Origin: a virus
Virus record (IMG/VR): IMGVR_UViG_3300042522_001973
Span: 1-33,683 of that record
DNA length: 33,683 nucleotides
Strand: one strand, 5' to 3'
The translations under genes and the position numbers were made by a program. Positions 1 through 7,962 of this stretch are shown piece by piece (the stretch's first letter is position 1; each line of letters opens with the position of its first letter). The notes beneath the pieces were generated by a model, which saw only the letters and a program-made list of their open reading frames with translations, had not been told where the DNA came from and ran no database searches.

Positions 1-178
1 CCATGACCATTTTTTGTTGCCAAATCTGTAATTTTTGGAAATGTTCTACAGGAATATTTTCTCGATGTAATAATAAATTATCTAATTGATATGGAATGGA
101 TTTGTGAACATCGCTAGGGCACAATCCGACTACGTCGATTGCTTTTTTATCTCTTCGTCCAAAATAAACTAATTGCAT
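1..178 (-). CDS. Hypothetical protein, C-terminus beyond left edge
   Basis: Leftward open frame that starts with ATG at 176-178 and is still open at base 1, giving about 59 visible residues. It begins M-Q-L-V-Y-F-G-R-R-D and contains no motif I can assign. Its start overlaps the last 10 bases of the upstream leftward gene (ATGCAATTAG), the usual sign of translational coupling, which supports both frames. The function is unknown, and the missing C-terminal part may hold the diagnostic region. Confidence 0.5.
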   Translation of the reverse strand, partial: MQLVYFGRRDKKAIDVVGLCPSDVHKSIPYQLDNLLLHRENIPVEHFQKLQIWQQKMVM

Positions 179-318
179 TTTTCACCGCAAATTTTCTTAA
201 AAAACTCTTCTAAAACTATCATAATGTTATCATCTTGATCTTGAAAATTTGATACAAAGGCAGCCAAGGCATCCATGGCATTTTGACTTTCATCATTGGA
301 ACTATCAATGTTTTTCAT
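169..318 (-). CDS. Small hypothetical acidic protein (49 aa)
   Basis: A 49-residue frame starting ATG-AAA-AAC at 318 and ending TAG at 169-171. It is acidic in the first half (I-D-S-S-N-D-E-S) and ends K-K-I-C-G-E-K-C-N, with two Cys close to the C-terminus. It overlaps the next leftward start by 10 bases, consistent with a coupled pair. Its 5' end overlaps the start of the rightward gene at 308 by about 11 bases, so one of the two starts may be misplaced. No family is recognised. Confidence 0.45.
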   Translation of the reverse strand: MKNIDSSNDESQNAMDALAAFVSNFQDQDDNIMIVLEEFFKKICGEKCN

Positions 319-895
319 TTCCGACCTACACAAATTAAAGAACTATCTGCCTATTATTTACACTGGGCACCATGATTTGACTGTCTCTAAATTAGTCTTA
401 ATTTGCGCTAAATTAAGAAAAAATTATAACTTGCAATTTTTTCTAGTGATAAAAGACAGCAAACTTTTAAATTTTAGTTACGATTTTGTTTTGAGCCAAA
501 GCCATTTTTCAGAATACAAAACATCTTTCAAAAAAATGTGTGCATGTAAAGAAAAAGAAGGCGAAGATGCAATTATGTCTTTTGCTGATGAAAATCAATT
601 AGATATAAAAATAGATACTGCTCCGTCTGAATCTAACTTTAGATGTGGAGTATTTGGGCAAAATATAGCTAAAAAACATGAAATTGTATTAAGAAATTTG
701 GGCAGGTCACTGTTTATTTCTGATTGCATGAAAGATTTGTGCGAAAACTGTGGTGTGATATATGGAGAGGAATGTCCTGAAATAGTCGCAGCAGCAGCCT
801 TGGGCAAACAGATTTATTTGCTGGATGAACATAAAAAAATTAATTCCTTCCAAATGATGTTTCCAAGTGCAGTAATTATGAATGTAAAAAAATAA
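308..895 (+). CDS. Hypothetical protein, possible glycosyltransferase-like fold
   Basis: 195 residues from ATG 308; an in-frame TTG at 296 is an alternative start. Neither start has a convincing Shine-Dalgarno site. The N-terminal stretch (L-P-I-I-Y-T-G-H-H-D-L-T-V-S-K) looks like a beta strand and loop, and the C-terminal part (C-G-V-I-Y-G-E-E-C-P-E-I-V-A-A-A-A-L-G-K) resembles the nucleotide-sugar binding end of GT-B enzymes such as the GT9 protein two genes downstream. That resemblance is weak and is only an inference; the safe label is unknown. Seven Cys are scattered through the protein. A clean gene start with its own RBS follows at 942. Confidence 0.5.
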   Translation: MFFISDLHKLKNYLPIIYTGHHDLTVSKLVLICAKLRKNYNLQFFLVIKDSKLLNFSYDFVLSQSHFSEYKTSFKKMCACKEKEGEDAIMSFADENQLDIKIDTAPSESNFRCGVFGQNIAKKHEIVLRNLGRSLFISDCMKDLCENCGVIYGEECPEIVAAAALGKQIYLLDEHKKINSFQMMFPSAVIMNVKK

Positions 896-941
896 ATAAA
901 TTAAGGTATACCCACTAAATACCTCTAACAAAGGAGATACC

Positions 942-1535
942 ATGAGTGTTTTTCAAGTAAATCTCAACAACCAATATCAGGGTTATCTCGATATTGATCC
1001 AAAAACAGGCATCGAATTTGAGGTGGACTATAATAACCCTTCAATTCAGCGTAAAATGTTTGTATCTGGACCCAATGGCGAGTACTTGGAATTTAGTGAT
1101 GGTCAGATTTTTACAGATTGTAATTATTGGAAAAGATATGCTTACCCACAAGTTCCACTAACTCAAGCTTTTATCACTGTTCTGTCTGATGACGGTAGTA
1201 TTTGGAGTAATAATCCTGCAGAAAACAACTATCCTGTTGTTTATAGCCAAACTTTGGCAGCTGCTGGAACTTATTCAATTGACTTCACCAATAACGGTGG
1301 ATTTGCCAGTTTCTGCCAGATTTCAAACACTGGTGGTGGCGACCTATCCGTAGAGTTAAATGGTTTGCCAAGCGCAACTATTGCTTTATCTGGTGGTCAG
1401 ACTCAGATTTTCAATTATGGCGATTTGTCATTGACTGCACTTAATCTTAGTAGCGTGGCTGGCACCACATTCACAGTCGTTGCCGGTGTACAAGTTACTT
1501 GCAATGTAAGTGTTTCATCTATAGTTGGAAATTAA
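942..1535 (+). CDS. Probable virion structural protein
   Basis: 197 residues with a strong RBS (AAAGGAGATACC-ATG). The sequence is rich in Gly, Ser, Thr, Asn and aromatic residues and poor in Lys and Arg. Its second half reads as alternating short beta strands (T-Y-S-I-D-F-T-N-N-G-G, L-S-V-E-L-N-G-L), which is typical of phage tail, baseplate or head-decoration beta-sandwich proteins. No catalytic motif is visible. A perfect hairpin follows 20 bases after the stop, so the gene probably ends its own transcript, as expected for an abundant structural protein. The exact place in the virion cannot be read from sequence. Confidence 0.55.
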   Translation: MSVFQVNLNNQYQGYLDIDPKTGIEFEVDYNNPSIQRKMFVSGPNGEYLEFSDGQIFTDCNYWKRYAYPQVPLTQAFITVLSDDGSIWSNNPAENNYPVVYSQTLAAAGTYSIDFTNNGGFASFCQISNTGGGDLSVELNGLPSATIALSGGQTQIFNYGDLSLTALNLSSVAGTTFTVVAGVQVTCNVSVSSIVGN

Positions 1536-1554
1536 AAAATTTAGCAAAACTATT

Positions 1555-1590
1555 ATAAAGGCAAAGGGGAACCTTTGCCTTTATGCTTTT
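1555..1590 (+). terminator. Intrinsic terminator overlapping the next start
   Basis: A perfect 13-bp stem (ATAAAGGCAAAGG at 1555-1567, complement at 1572-1584) closes a GGAA tetraloop and is followed by GCTTTT. It lies 20 bases after the stop of the virion-type gene. The stem also contains the start codon (1583) of the following glycosyltransferase, so the structure could hide that start in transcripts reading through. Confidence 0.7.
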
Positions 1591-2521
1591 AATAAACCGC
1601 AGTAATGAAATAACAATACCTCAATTTTTAAATTGTAGAGAAAAAGTATGTGTCTATAGGGCAGTTGGTGGCCTAGGGGACATACTTGCTATGAGAATGA
1701 TTTTTGAGGACATGAAGGAGCAATTTCCTAATTTCCACATCACTTGGGCAGTTCCTTATCGGTTTTTTGCTGCTGCTTTGAGACACCCATTCGTAGATGA
1801 AGTAATACATATTGATCACTACAAAAAAATAAATTTTCTCGAAACTTTTGATATTACAACCCCTTGTGGGAGATATGAATCTATACATAAAAATCAAAAC
1901 CCTAAAAATAGAAGCGATATATGGGCAAATCATTTTGGTTTACAACTAAGCAAACATAATATGCATATGCCTAGCTATAAAGAATTGTTTCCGCAAGTTG
2001 AATTAAGATTGAAAAAAATAGGCTGGGATGGTCGTAAAAAACTAGTTGCTTTTGCACCTCGTTCTGCCATGAGTATAAAAAATATGACCCATGAACAATG
2101 CAAAATAATAAAAAACATGACCAAAGACTTCTTTCTTTTTATTTTGCACACTGCACCAATTCTTGAAATAGACGATCTTAAAATACCCGGTCTATACAAT
2201 TTAGCAATGAATGAGGCTTTAGCGGCGGTAGAATTATCGGATTACACGATTGCCACCGATACAGGACTTTTGCACGCAGCAGCAGGATACAACAAGCCAG
2301 CTTTGGGCACTTTTGGTTTTGTTGACGGATATGTTTATTGCAAATACTATCCCACAGTAAAAGTTTTGCAAATTCATAAAAATCAAGTTGATAATTGGTG
2401 TGGTCCATGCTGGGATTACCCGAAATGCCCATATGATAAAAATCATTTAGTAAAACCATGCCAAAGCCAAATAGGCGCAAAAATGTTAGAAGAAAATTGG
2501 CATAGCCTTTTAAATACATAA
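1583..2521 (+). CDS. Glycosyltransferase family 9-like (heptosyltransferase-type)
   Basis: 312 residues. The N-terminal half has the GT9 opening V-Y-R-A-V-G-G-L-G-D-I-L-A-M (about 24-37), then A-V-P-Y-R-F-F. The C-terminal half has the ADP-sugar binding signature D-T-G-L-L-H-A-A-A-G-Y-N-K-P-A-L-G-T-F-G. This is the GT-B layout of ADP-heptose:LPS heptosyltransferases. In a phage it probably glycosylates a virion protein, DNA or a host surface glycan; the acceptor cannot be told. A Cys cluster near the C-terminus (C-G-P-C-W-D-Y-P-K-C) may bind metal. The ATG at 1583 lies inside the preceding terminator stem and has no RBS, so translation may depend on unfolding of that hairpin. Confidence 0.8.
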   Translation: MLLINRSNEITIPQFLNCREKVCVYRAVGGLGDILAMRMIFEDMKEQFPNFHITWAVPYRFFAAALRHPFVDEVIHIDHYKKINFLETFDITTPCGRYESIHKNQNPKNRSDIWANHFGLQLSKHNMHMPSYKELFPQVELRLKKIGWDGRKKLVAFAPRSAMSIKNMTHEQCKIIKNMTKDFFLFILHTAPILEIDDLKIPGLYNLAMNEALAAVELSDYTIATDTGLLHAAAGYNKPALGTFGFVDGYVYCKYYPTVKVLQIHKNQVDNWCGPCWDYPKCPYDKNHLVKPCQSQIGAKMLEENWHSLLNT

Positions 2522-2545
2522 GAGGAGTTTACTTATATATAAAGT

Positions 2546-2782
2546 ATGGCAATTTTAGTTAATCCGAATAATGTCAAGGTTATTTCTCAAAATGGGGAAG
2601 TTACTTTAGCCTTGCAAATAGATTTAAATATAAATTTAAATTGTGGAGGCGTTGTCAATCAAGGTACAGTCGGAATGTCTAATTCTGGACCTGCACCTAT
2701 TAAGAAAACTGACGCTGAGGATGAAGCGGCTTGGTTAGTGCCCGATTTTAACTCTAAGGAAAAGATTAAGTTTGGCAAATGA
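2546..2782 (+). CDS. Small hypothetical protein (78 aa)
   Basis: 78 residues starting M-A-I-L-V-N-P-N-N-V-K-V. A hydrophobic, beta-like N-terminal half (V-T-L-A-L-Q-I-D-L-N-I-N-L-N) is followed by an acidic C-terminus. An AGAGGAG motif lies about 17 bases upstream, further than usual, with an AT-rich TATATATAAAG stretch between it and the ATG that could instead be a promoter element. The gene precedes the actin-like ATPase, and the two stop/start regions nearly meet. It might be a partner of the ATPase, but nothing in the sequence proves this. Confidence 0.55.
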   Translation: MAILVNPNNVKVISQNGEVTLALQIDLNINLNCGGVVNQGTVGMSNSGPAPIKKTDAEDEAAWLVPDFNSKEKIKFGK

Positions 2783-2829
2783 GAGGCTCATACGTAAACA
2801 ATGTTAATAGTAAACAAAGAGGTAAAAAA

Positions 2830-3843
2830 ATGGCCATCGGAGTAGATGTAGGAACTTATACACTAGTTTCTTGCAAAAGGAACGAATCTAATGACTTAGT
2901 TTTCAAGAAAGAAATTAATGCTTTCTTGGAGCTTCCTCTAGAAAATCGCTTTGTTTTTAACATGATGCGACAGGCAGGCGTACCTCTGATTGAAAGAGAA
3001 AAGCTTGCCTATGCTTTAGGCGAAGCAGCTGTAAATATGGCCTATACCCTTCCTACATTAGAATTAAAGCGTCCCATGAAGGATGGTTGTGTAAATCCAA
3101 AAGAAAGAGATGCTTTCCAAATAATGTCCATTATGCTTCATTCTTTGGTTGAGCCAGTAAGCAGAGACGGAGAAACGCTATATTACTGCGTTCCAGCTAA
3201 TGCAATTAATCAGGAAACAGACGCAGACTACCATCAAAAAGTTGTAGAAAGCATCTTCAAGAGCTATGAATCAGAAACTGGTTACAAAGTTACTCCCAAG
3301 CCAATCAATGAAGCCTTGGCAATTGTTTATGCAGAGCTTGGCGCAAAAGCCTTTACAGGCGTGGGTATCTCTTGTGGCGGTGGTATGGTAAACGTTTGCT
3401 ATGCTATGTATGGCAATCCTATTTTCCAATTCGCTATTGTCAATAGTGGTGACTGGATTGATAGACAGGCTGCAAAAGCTACTGGTGAATCACCAACCTT
3501 TATCAATAAAGAAAAAATGAAGGTAGACTTGAGAAAAGATCCTGAAACTTTAATAGAGAGAGCAATCATCACCCAATATCGCTTGATGATTGAAAAGACT
3601 ATTCAAGGTATCAAGGAAGGGCTGGCTTCTGCTAAGCAAGCTGTTAAATCGGAACATCCTGTAGATTTCGTGGTTGCTGGCGGCACATCGATGGCCACCG
3701 GATTCGTTGATATTTTTGCCGAAACATTAAAACAAGCCAATTTGACAATCAAAGTTGGAGATGTAATTCGTCCCCAAGAGCCACTGTACAGCGTTGCCAA
3801 GGGGTGTTTGATAGCGGCTGAAGCGGCGGATGTATCACAATAG
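2830..3843 (+). CDS. Actin/MreB/ParM-superfamily ATPase
   Basis: 337 residues from ATG 2830. I chose this start over an in-frame upstream ATG (2779) because AGAGG lies just before it and the fold begins at once with the phosphate-1 loop I-G-V-D-V-G-T-Y (3-10). A connect-1-like helix, N-E-A-L-A-I-V-Y-A, is at about 160-168. The phosphate-2 position reads G-V-G-I-S-C-G-G-G-M-V-N (177-188), and the adenosine motif V-V-A-G-G-T-S-M-A-T-G is at 281-291. Actin-like proteins polymerise with ATP to segregate or position DNA or organise cells; phage-coded ones are known. The usual Asp of the phosphate-2 loop (D-x-G-G-G-T) is not evident here and Ser/Cys stand in its place, so hydrolysis may be altered. 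Confidence 0.82.
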   Translation: MAIGVDVGTYTLVSCKRNESNDLVFKKEINAFLELPLENRFVFNMMRQAGVPLIEREKLAYALGEAAVNMAYTLPTLELKRPMKDGCVNPKERDAFQIMSIMLHSLVEPVSRDGETLYYCVPANAINQETDADYHQKVVESIFKSYESETGYKVTPKPINEALAIVYAELGAKAFTGVGISCGGGMVNVCYAMYGNPIFQFAIVNSGDWIDRQAAKATGESPTFINKEKMKVDLRKDPETLIERAIITQYRLMIEKTIQGIKEGLASAKQAVKSEHPVDFVVAGGTSMATGFVDIFAETLKQANLTIKVGDVIRPQEPLYSVAKGCLIAAEAADVSQ

Positions 3844-3857
3844 AAAGCGAGAAAGTA

Positions 3858-4313
3858 ATGCAAAATTCAAATATTCAAAGACCAGTCCATGATCTGGGCG
3901 TGGCAGCGTTTATCCTCATGCAGGGATTTCCCTTGGCAGGGAGAAAAGAACGCAGTTTCATTTTCAATATACCAAAAGAAAAACTCAAAGAGTTTGAAGA
4001 CCAAAAAACAGCATATCTTTTTAGTGAATTTCACTATTTCGATCACTGCCTAATGGGTCTGAAAAAACTTGAAGAATATCCTTTTAGCATCAATAGCAAC
4101 AAATTTGTAACCGATTTAGGCGCAGCAGCATTCTTGTTGATGCATAAATTCAAACTCATGGGAAAAAAGGGAAGAGCATTTTATTTTGAGTGCAATACAA
4201 AGGAAGATGAAAATCAATTTGACGAACTCAATTTGCAATATACTTCTTCCGTATTTCATGATTTTGACAGTAAATTAATGAGCCTTAAAAAAATCGGAGA
4301 ATTTAGCCGGTAA
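3858..4313 (+). CDS. Tandem DUF5659-like two-repeat protein
   Basis: 151 residues made of two copies of one ~65-residue module. Copy 1 starts near 10 (V-H-D-L-G-V-A-A-F-I-L-M-Q-G-F) and copy 2 near 83 (V-T-D-L-G-A-A-A-F-L-L-M-H-K-F). Each has a basic turn (G-R-K-E-R-S-F-I-F; G-K-K-G-R-A-F-Y-F), a Y-x(2)-S-x-F-H-x-F-D stretch and an L-M-x-L-K-K-x-E end. The pattern matches my memory of the small phage/bacterial family DUF5659, normally a single domain. Function is unknown; a nucleic-acid or protein-binding adaptor is possible. It lies 14 bases after the actin-like gene, so the two are probably co-transcribed. Confidence 0.65.
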   Translation: MQNSNIQRPVHDLGVAAFILMQGFPLAGRKERSFIFNIPKEKLKEFEDQKTAYLFSEFHYFDHCLMGLKKLEEYPFSINSNKFVTDLGAAAFLLMHKFKLMGKKGRAFYFECNTKEDENQFDELNLQYTSSVFHDFDSKLMSLKKIGEFSR

Positions 4314-4346
4314 ATCTAGATACAATAGAACCCCACAAGGTGACAT

Positions 4347-5408
4347 ATGGACACTATTGATTTATCAACTTTAAAATCTCAAGTTTGCTTTTCTCCAGCC
4401 AGATTGCAAAAAATGCAAGCTGATTTGGAGAAGATGCTTAACCGTGCTGTCGAAGATTTAAAAATGCAACTTCGCAGGGCACAGGGCTCTGGAAACAGAA
4501 GAGGTGTTTTTGACACCTTGAAAAACTGGTGGTCTAATATTCGACATGGTTATAAAAATCCACAGAACCCATATTTTCATCAAAATACTTTGGGACACTT
4601 GGGAAGACCTGTAAAAGAAATGTCATTACACGAATACAAATATCTTGTAGAAAAATCGAACAGATTAGAAAATACTATGAGCCTTACAGAAGGCAAGTTG
4701 CAATTAGATTTGGAATTAGATAACTGGTTGAGTGATATAAAGAATGATATTTCAAATTATTTTTCTGCACAAATTCAAAGAGCAGCAACTAAGACAGCAG
4801 CCAAAAATGCTCCCAAAAAAGTAGCACCTCCTGAAAAATTTCCTTTAGTAGGTGGTGATATTAAAAAAAGTTTTTTTGGTTCTAAAAGTCAGCAACCCGA
4901 TGACTTGCTAGGACTGCCTCCGGAAGATACTTTATTTGATAAAGAAACAACAACTGTTGATGATAAAGATAAGGACGTAACAACCACGGACACATCTGTT
5001 GTTGTTGAACCTGCAGCTACAGGAAATACAAATGTAAGCGTTTCTCCTTCAACGCCAGTATCGCCAGAAGCGCTTCAGGCAACCCAAGATAGGATAATCA
5101 ATTTTACAGGCCCAAAAAAAAGAAAAGCTGGAGGCAAAGGTAAAGGTAAAAACAACCTTCAACAGAAGATTGATACACCTGTAATTAACCCATTAGAACC
5201 TGAAAAAGCAGAACCAATTATTCCTGCACAACAACAAAAAGTAGAACCAGTTATTCCTGCACAACAACAAAAAATAAAAAAGCGTAGAGGAGGCAGGCCC
5301 GGCGTTGGAGGCAACTTCTTTGAATCAAATCAAAATTTAAAACTAAAAGGATTAACCCTTTACGAAAAGACTTTGGTATGTCTTGACAAATTGAGACTCA
5401 ATTCTTAA
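4347..5408 (+). CDS. Hypothetical protein with disordered Lys/Pro/Gln-rich region
   Basis: 353 residues with RBS AAGGTGA. Residues about 1-150 look folded and largely helical (M-Q-A-D-L-E-K-M-L-N-R-A-V-E-D-L-K-M-Q-L). Residues about 150-320 are low complexity, with acidic Thr/Asp stretches, basic patches (K-K-R-K-A-G-G-K-G-K-G-K) and a tandem repeat of P-x-I-P-A-Q-Q-Q-K. A short hydrophobic helix closes the protein. The mix of helix and basic disordered tail would suit a DNA-binding or core-packaged protein, but no family is recognised. The stop overlaps the convergent gene's stop by 11 bases. Confidence 0.6.
   Translation: MDTIDLSTLKSQVCFSPARLQKMQADLEKMLNRAVEDLKMQLRRAQGSGNRRGVFDTLKNWWSNIRHGYKNPQNPYFHQNTLGHLGRPVKEMSLHEYKYLVEKSNRLENTMSLTEGKLQLDLELDNWLSDIKNDISNYFSAQIQRAATKTAAKNAPKKVAPPEKFPLVGGDIKKSFFGSKSQQPDDLLGLPPEDTLFDKETTTVDDKDKDVTTTDTSVVVEPAATGNTNVSVSPSTPVSPEALQATQDRIINFTGPKKRKAGGKGKGKNNLQQKIDTPVINPLEPEKAEPIIPAQQQKVEPVIPAQQQKIKKRRGGRPGVGGNFFESNQNLKLKGLTLYEKTLVCLDKLRLNS
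5208..5273 (+). repeat. 33-bp in-frame tandem repeat, two copies
   Basis: Two consecutive 33-bp units (5208-5240 and 5241-5273) differ at two bases. They encode the eleven-residue unit [AV]-E-P-[IV]-I-P-A-Q-Q-Q-K twice inside the disordered part of the host gene. Length is a multiple of three, so copy-number changes would keep the frame. Confidence 0.85.
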
Positions 5409-5709
5409 GCATTTGTTTTAACATATCTATGTTTTGAGGCAACTGAACATTGTCTTCCTGCACCTCAGGTTCATCCGGTGTAAACTTTTCTTCAGCTATG
5501 CTTATAATGTTTTCATAAAAAATAAAATTCATGCAATTTGTTTCTAAATGCCTATACCAGATTCCCATTTCATCTATGGCCGTTACACGACCAACAAAAT
5601 ACTGTATTATATCAGTCTCTTCAAATCTTTTACTTGTTGCGGGAACTATGAAAGACACAATCCTATCCACAAAATATTGCAATCTTTCTCTTTGTTTTTC
5701 AGAAATCAT
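5398..5709 (-). CDS. Hypothetical protein downstream of primase
   Basis: 103 residues. The start codon overlaps the primase stop in an ATGA arrangement, so the two genes are translationally coupled. The core (I-I-Q-Y-F-V-G-R-V-T-A-I-D-E-M-G-I-W-Y-R-H-L) looks like a small beta-barrel, for example Sm- or SH3-like. It is followed by an acidic linker (T-P-D-E-P-E-V-Q-E-D) and a short helix at the C-terminus (I-D-M-L-K-Q-M-L-K-N). Coupling to the primase suggests a replication accessory role, but no family is recognised. Confidence 0.6.
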   Translation of the reverse strand: MISEKQRERLQYFVDRIVSFIVPATSKRFEETDIIQYFVGRVTAIDEMGIWYRHLETNCMNFIFYENIISIAEEKFTPDEPEVQEDNVQLPQNIDMLKQMLKN

Positions 5710-6689
5710 ATCGTAAATCTCCTTGTATTACTTGATACGTAACCTTTGATTATTTCTGCGCCATATTGTTTGTAAAATTCGTTCCAATCTTTGACTTGTT
5801 TAGGCGGTTGCACAATATCAGCCGATGCAAATTGATTATATTGTATAATGCGATTATGCATAATACTTAAACTACTTGTGCCAGCCTCATCTGCGTCTAA
5901 AGAAACAATCATTTTAAAGCCTGAAAGTATAACAGCTTGTTTCTCACTTAAAAATTTACCGCCACACGCACACGCTTTATAGCCACACAAAAACAATGCA
6001 TACGCATCAAATTCACCTTCACATAAAAATAATGTATCTCCAGCATTTGGGTATTTTGGAAAATAGACAACATCTTCCTTGCCTACGCCAATTTCTTTTT
6101 CCGGCCCCCTATATCTTAGAGAATTGCCTGTTATTGACCTGCCATTAAAATAAACCAGCCTTCCTGCTGCGTCATAATATGGAATAATTACCCTGCCTTC
6201 ATATTTGCCGCCTGTACATATAAAAAAATCCTTCGTTGGCAGTGATCTTTCTTGCAAATATTCTGAAGCTCTTTCGTGCCAGCAAGTAGGAGCAACATTT
6301 ATAGGATATGTAAAAGGAGGAAGAACCAATTCCTTTTGCTTGAATCCCAAATCTAGTTCTTTTTTTGGAGAATTTATGTCAAAAGAAAAGTCGATGTCAT
6401 CAGGCACTAGTAGCGTTTCTTTTTCACAACCCAAAATATCTAAAGCTCTGTCTCTGCCGCACTTTTCCAGTTGCATAACTAGATTAAGAAGAGTTCCTTT
6501 TTTATCCGTTTTCCAACAATGATAAACACCATATCGGACTTTATTTCTTCCACCAAATGGATTACACCACAATTTTTTTTTCTTATCATCTGTAAAGATG
6601 CTGTTGACACATATTTCATTGCCTCTGACTTCAATAGGGCCAAAATGCTTTTCTGCCCAATCAACAAATTTGTCAAAGGCTACAGGCAT
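5706..6689 (-). CDS. DNA primase, TOPRIM family
   Basis: 327 residues with RBS GGGAGG. Primases make the RNA primers for lagging-strand synthesis. The TOPRIM core is clear: L-F-L-C-E-G-E-F-D-A-Y (220-230, acidic E224 and D228) and S-L-D-A-D-E-A-G (263-270, D265 and D267). It is preceded by the RNA-polymerase-like segment R-V-I-I-P-Y-Y-D-A-A-G-R-L-V-Y-F-N-G-R-S (166-185). The N-terminal zinc-binding region seems reduced: C27, C42 and C58 are visible (Y-H-C-W-K at 56-60) instead of the usual four ligands. No helicase domain is fused. The divergent neighbour is a RecB-like nuclease, so this is a replication/recombination pocket inside a mostly structural region. Confidence 0.87.
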   Translation of the reverse strand: MPVAFDKFVDWAEKHFGPIEVRGNEICVNSIFTDDKKKKLWCNPFGGRNKVRYGVYHCWKTDKKGTLLNLVMQLEKCGRDRALDILGCEKETLLVPDDIDFSFDINSPKKELDLGFKQKELVLPPFTYPINVAPTCWHERASEYLQERSLPTKDFFICTGGKYEGRVIIPYYDAAGRLVYFNGRSITGNSLRYRGPEKEIGVGKEDVVYFPKYPNAGDTLFLCEGEFDAYALFLCGYKACACGGKFLSEKQAVILSGFKMIVSLDADEAGTSSLSIMHNRIIQYNQFASADIVQPPKQVKDWNEFYKQYGAEIIKGYVSSNTRRFTI

Positions 6690-6715
6690 TTTGTTTCCTC
6701 CCTATAATTAAATAT
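6690..6715. promoter_or_regulatory. Divergent promoter/RBS region, primase and nuclease
   Basis: 26 bp between two divergent starts. It contains GGGAGG for the leftward primase and CTATAATTAAATAT just before the rightward ATG, close to a sigma70-like -10 (TATAAT). No clear -35 is visible on either strand. Confidence 0.35.
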
Positions 6716-7486
6716 ATGCACATCGAACATATCAGCGTTAGTAGAAATAGTTGCTTTGAACAGTGTCAGCAACAATACAAATTCAGGTACCACCTGAAGG
6801 TTTTACCAAATAAACCAGAACAAGTCTACTTCACTTATGGCAAACTAGTCCATACAGCAGCCGAAATTTACGTAGAAAGCAAAGGTCAAAGACCTATTCA
6901 TGATATTGTGCTAGATTTAGTTCAGGGAAGAATAGATTTTGATGGCAGCCAGAATTTGTGCAATCTTGACCAAACGTATTTTAAAAAACTTTATGCTCAT
7001 ACTGCATTTATAGAGAAATTTACAAAGAAAGTTGGATTTGAAGGTCACATTGAATATGAAATTAAGTATGATCTAGACCCTCCCAACAACAAGTTTTTTC
7101 TGGGTTATATTGACAGACTAATCATTAAAAATGATACCGCCATTATTATTGATTACAAAACTAGCAAGAATAATAAGTGGCGTAAGAACAAAAAAAGTAT
7201 AAAAAAAGACTTGCAATTAAATGCCTATGCACTTCATGTTCATGAACATTTCAATATAGAACCGGAAAAAATTCAGGCAGCTTTAGTTTACCTTGAAGAC
7301 CCAGAGGTTGTTAGCACTAATTTTTCAAAACAGGGTCTTATTTCAACAAAAGAATTTTTAAAAACCTCATATTATGCTATTGAAAACAGCCCCGAAGACA
7401 GAGTAAAAGGCTCTATAGGATTTCACTGCCAACGCTGTGATTACAGCGATCAATGCCTTTTTTACAACCCAAACCACGGTTTATAA
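6716..7486 (+). CDS. PD-(D/E)XK nuclease, RecB/Cas4-like with Fe-S cysteines
   Basis: 256 residues. The RecB-type nuclease motifs are in order: H46 in G-K-L-V-H-T-A-A-E, D133 in F-L-G-Y-I-D-R-L, and D146-Y-K148 in I-I-I-D-Y-K-T-S. A Cys pair near the N-terminus (C13, C17) and three near the C-terminus (C238, C241, C247 in C-Q-R-C-D-Y-S-D-Q-C) match the 4Fe-4S 'staple' of AddB and Cas4 nucleases, in which one N-terminal and three C-terminal cysteines bind the cluster. It probably degrades or processes DNA ends during replication or recombination, or destroys host DNA. No CRISPR array or cas1 is present, so it should not be called Cas4. Confidence 0.85.
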   Translation: MHIEHISVSRNSCFEQCQQQYKFRYHLKVLPNKPEQVYFTYGKLVHTAAEIYVESKGQRPIHDIVLDLVQGRIDFDGSQNLCNLDQTYFKKLYAHTAFIEKFTKKVGFEGHIEYEIKYDLDPPNNKFFLGYIDRLIIKNDTAIIIDYKTSKNNKWRKNKKSIKKDLQLNAYALHVHEHFNIEPEKIQAALVYLEDPEVVSTNFSKQGLISTKEFLKTSYYAIENSPEDRVKGSIGFHCQRCDYSDQCLFYNPNHGL

Positions 7487-7488
7487 AC

Positions 7489-7962
7489 ATGAAGACAACA
7501 GTTTTTGTTTACAACCATTTGATTTATCTAAATGAAAATCAACGTTACGATTTGTTTGCATGTGTACCCGTGGAAACAACAGGCATTCTTATAAAAGCAA
7601 AAATAAACAGCAAAGATTTAGAACCTCAATCTATACAAGAAATTTTTTGTCGTTATTTAATTGATTGTGATAGTCATGACCAAGGAATAGAAATTAAAAG
7701 TGGAATTATTAATATCCATCTTCCTCCTCAAGAAGAAAATTACGAATTTCCTATGCCATTTCAACCAGATGGACTTGATAAATACGATCTTTACGACTTG
7801 CTGAATCGTACCGAAGGCGGCAGAGAAGAATTGTTTTATACCACTATGTCTGAAGATTTTGAGAAGAATGTTAAATCATTTCACAAAATCGAAATCAAAG
7901 ACGAAAAGGTTTTTGACAATTCTTTGGAATTTATAGATTTTAGCAATCCCCAAGTTGCATAG
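7489..7962 (+). CDS. Hypothetical protein following the nuclease
   Basis: 157 residues from ATG 7489, three bases after the nuclease stop; an in-frame ATG at 7453 would overlap the nuclease by 34 bases. The protein is acidic with beta-like segments (T-T-V-F-V-Y-N-H-L-I-Y-L, T-G-I-L-I-K-A-K-I). I recognise no family. Tight spacing suggests co-expression with the nuclease. The 3' end overlaps the convergent virion-type gene by 23 bases. Confidence 0.6.
   Translation: MKTTVFVYNHLIYLNENQRYDLFACVPVETTGILIKAKINSKDLEPQSIQEIFCRYLIDCDSHDQGIEIKSGIINIHLPPQEENYEFPMPFQPDGLDKYDLYDLLNRTEGGREELFYTTMSEDFEKNVKSFHKIEIKDEKVFDNSLEFIDFSNPQVA

Noticed and set aside
2178-2519. Minus-strand open frame opposite the glycosyltransferase
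   Set aside because: The GT9 motifs on the plus strand are clear, and the minus frame has no RBS or recognisable content.
6716-7486. Calling the nuclease Cas4
   Set aside because: The Fe-S nuclease pattern is shared with AddB and phage RecB-like proteins; there is no repeat array or other cas gene in the window.
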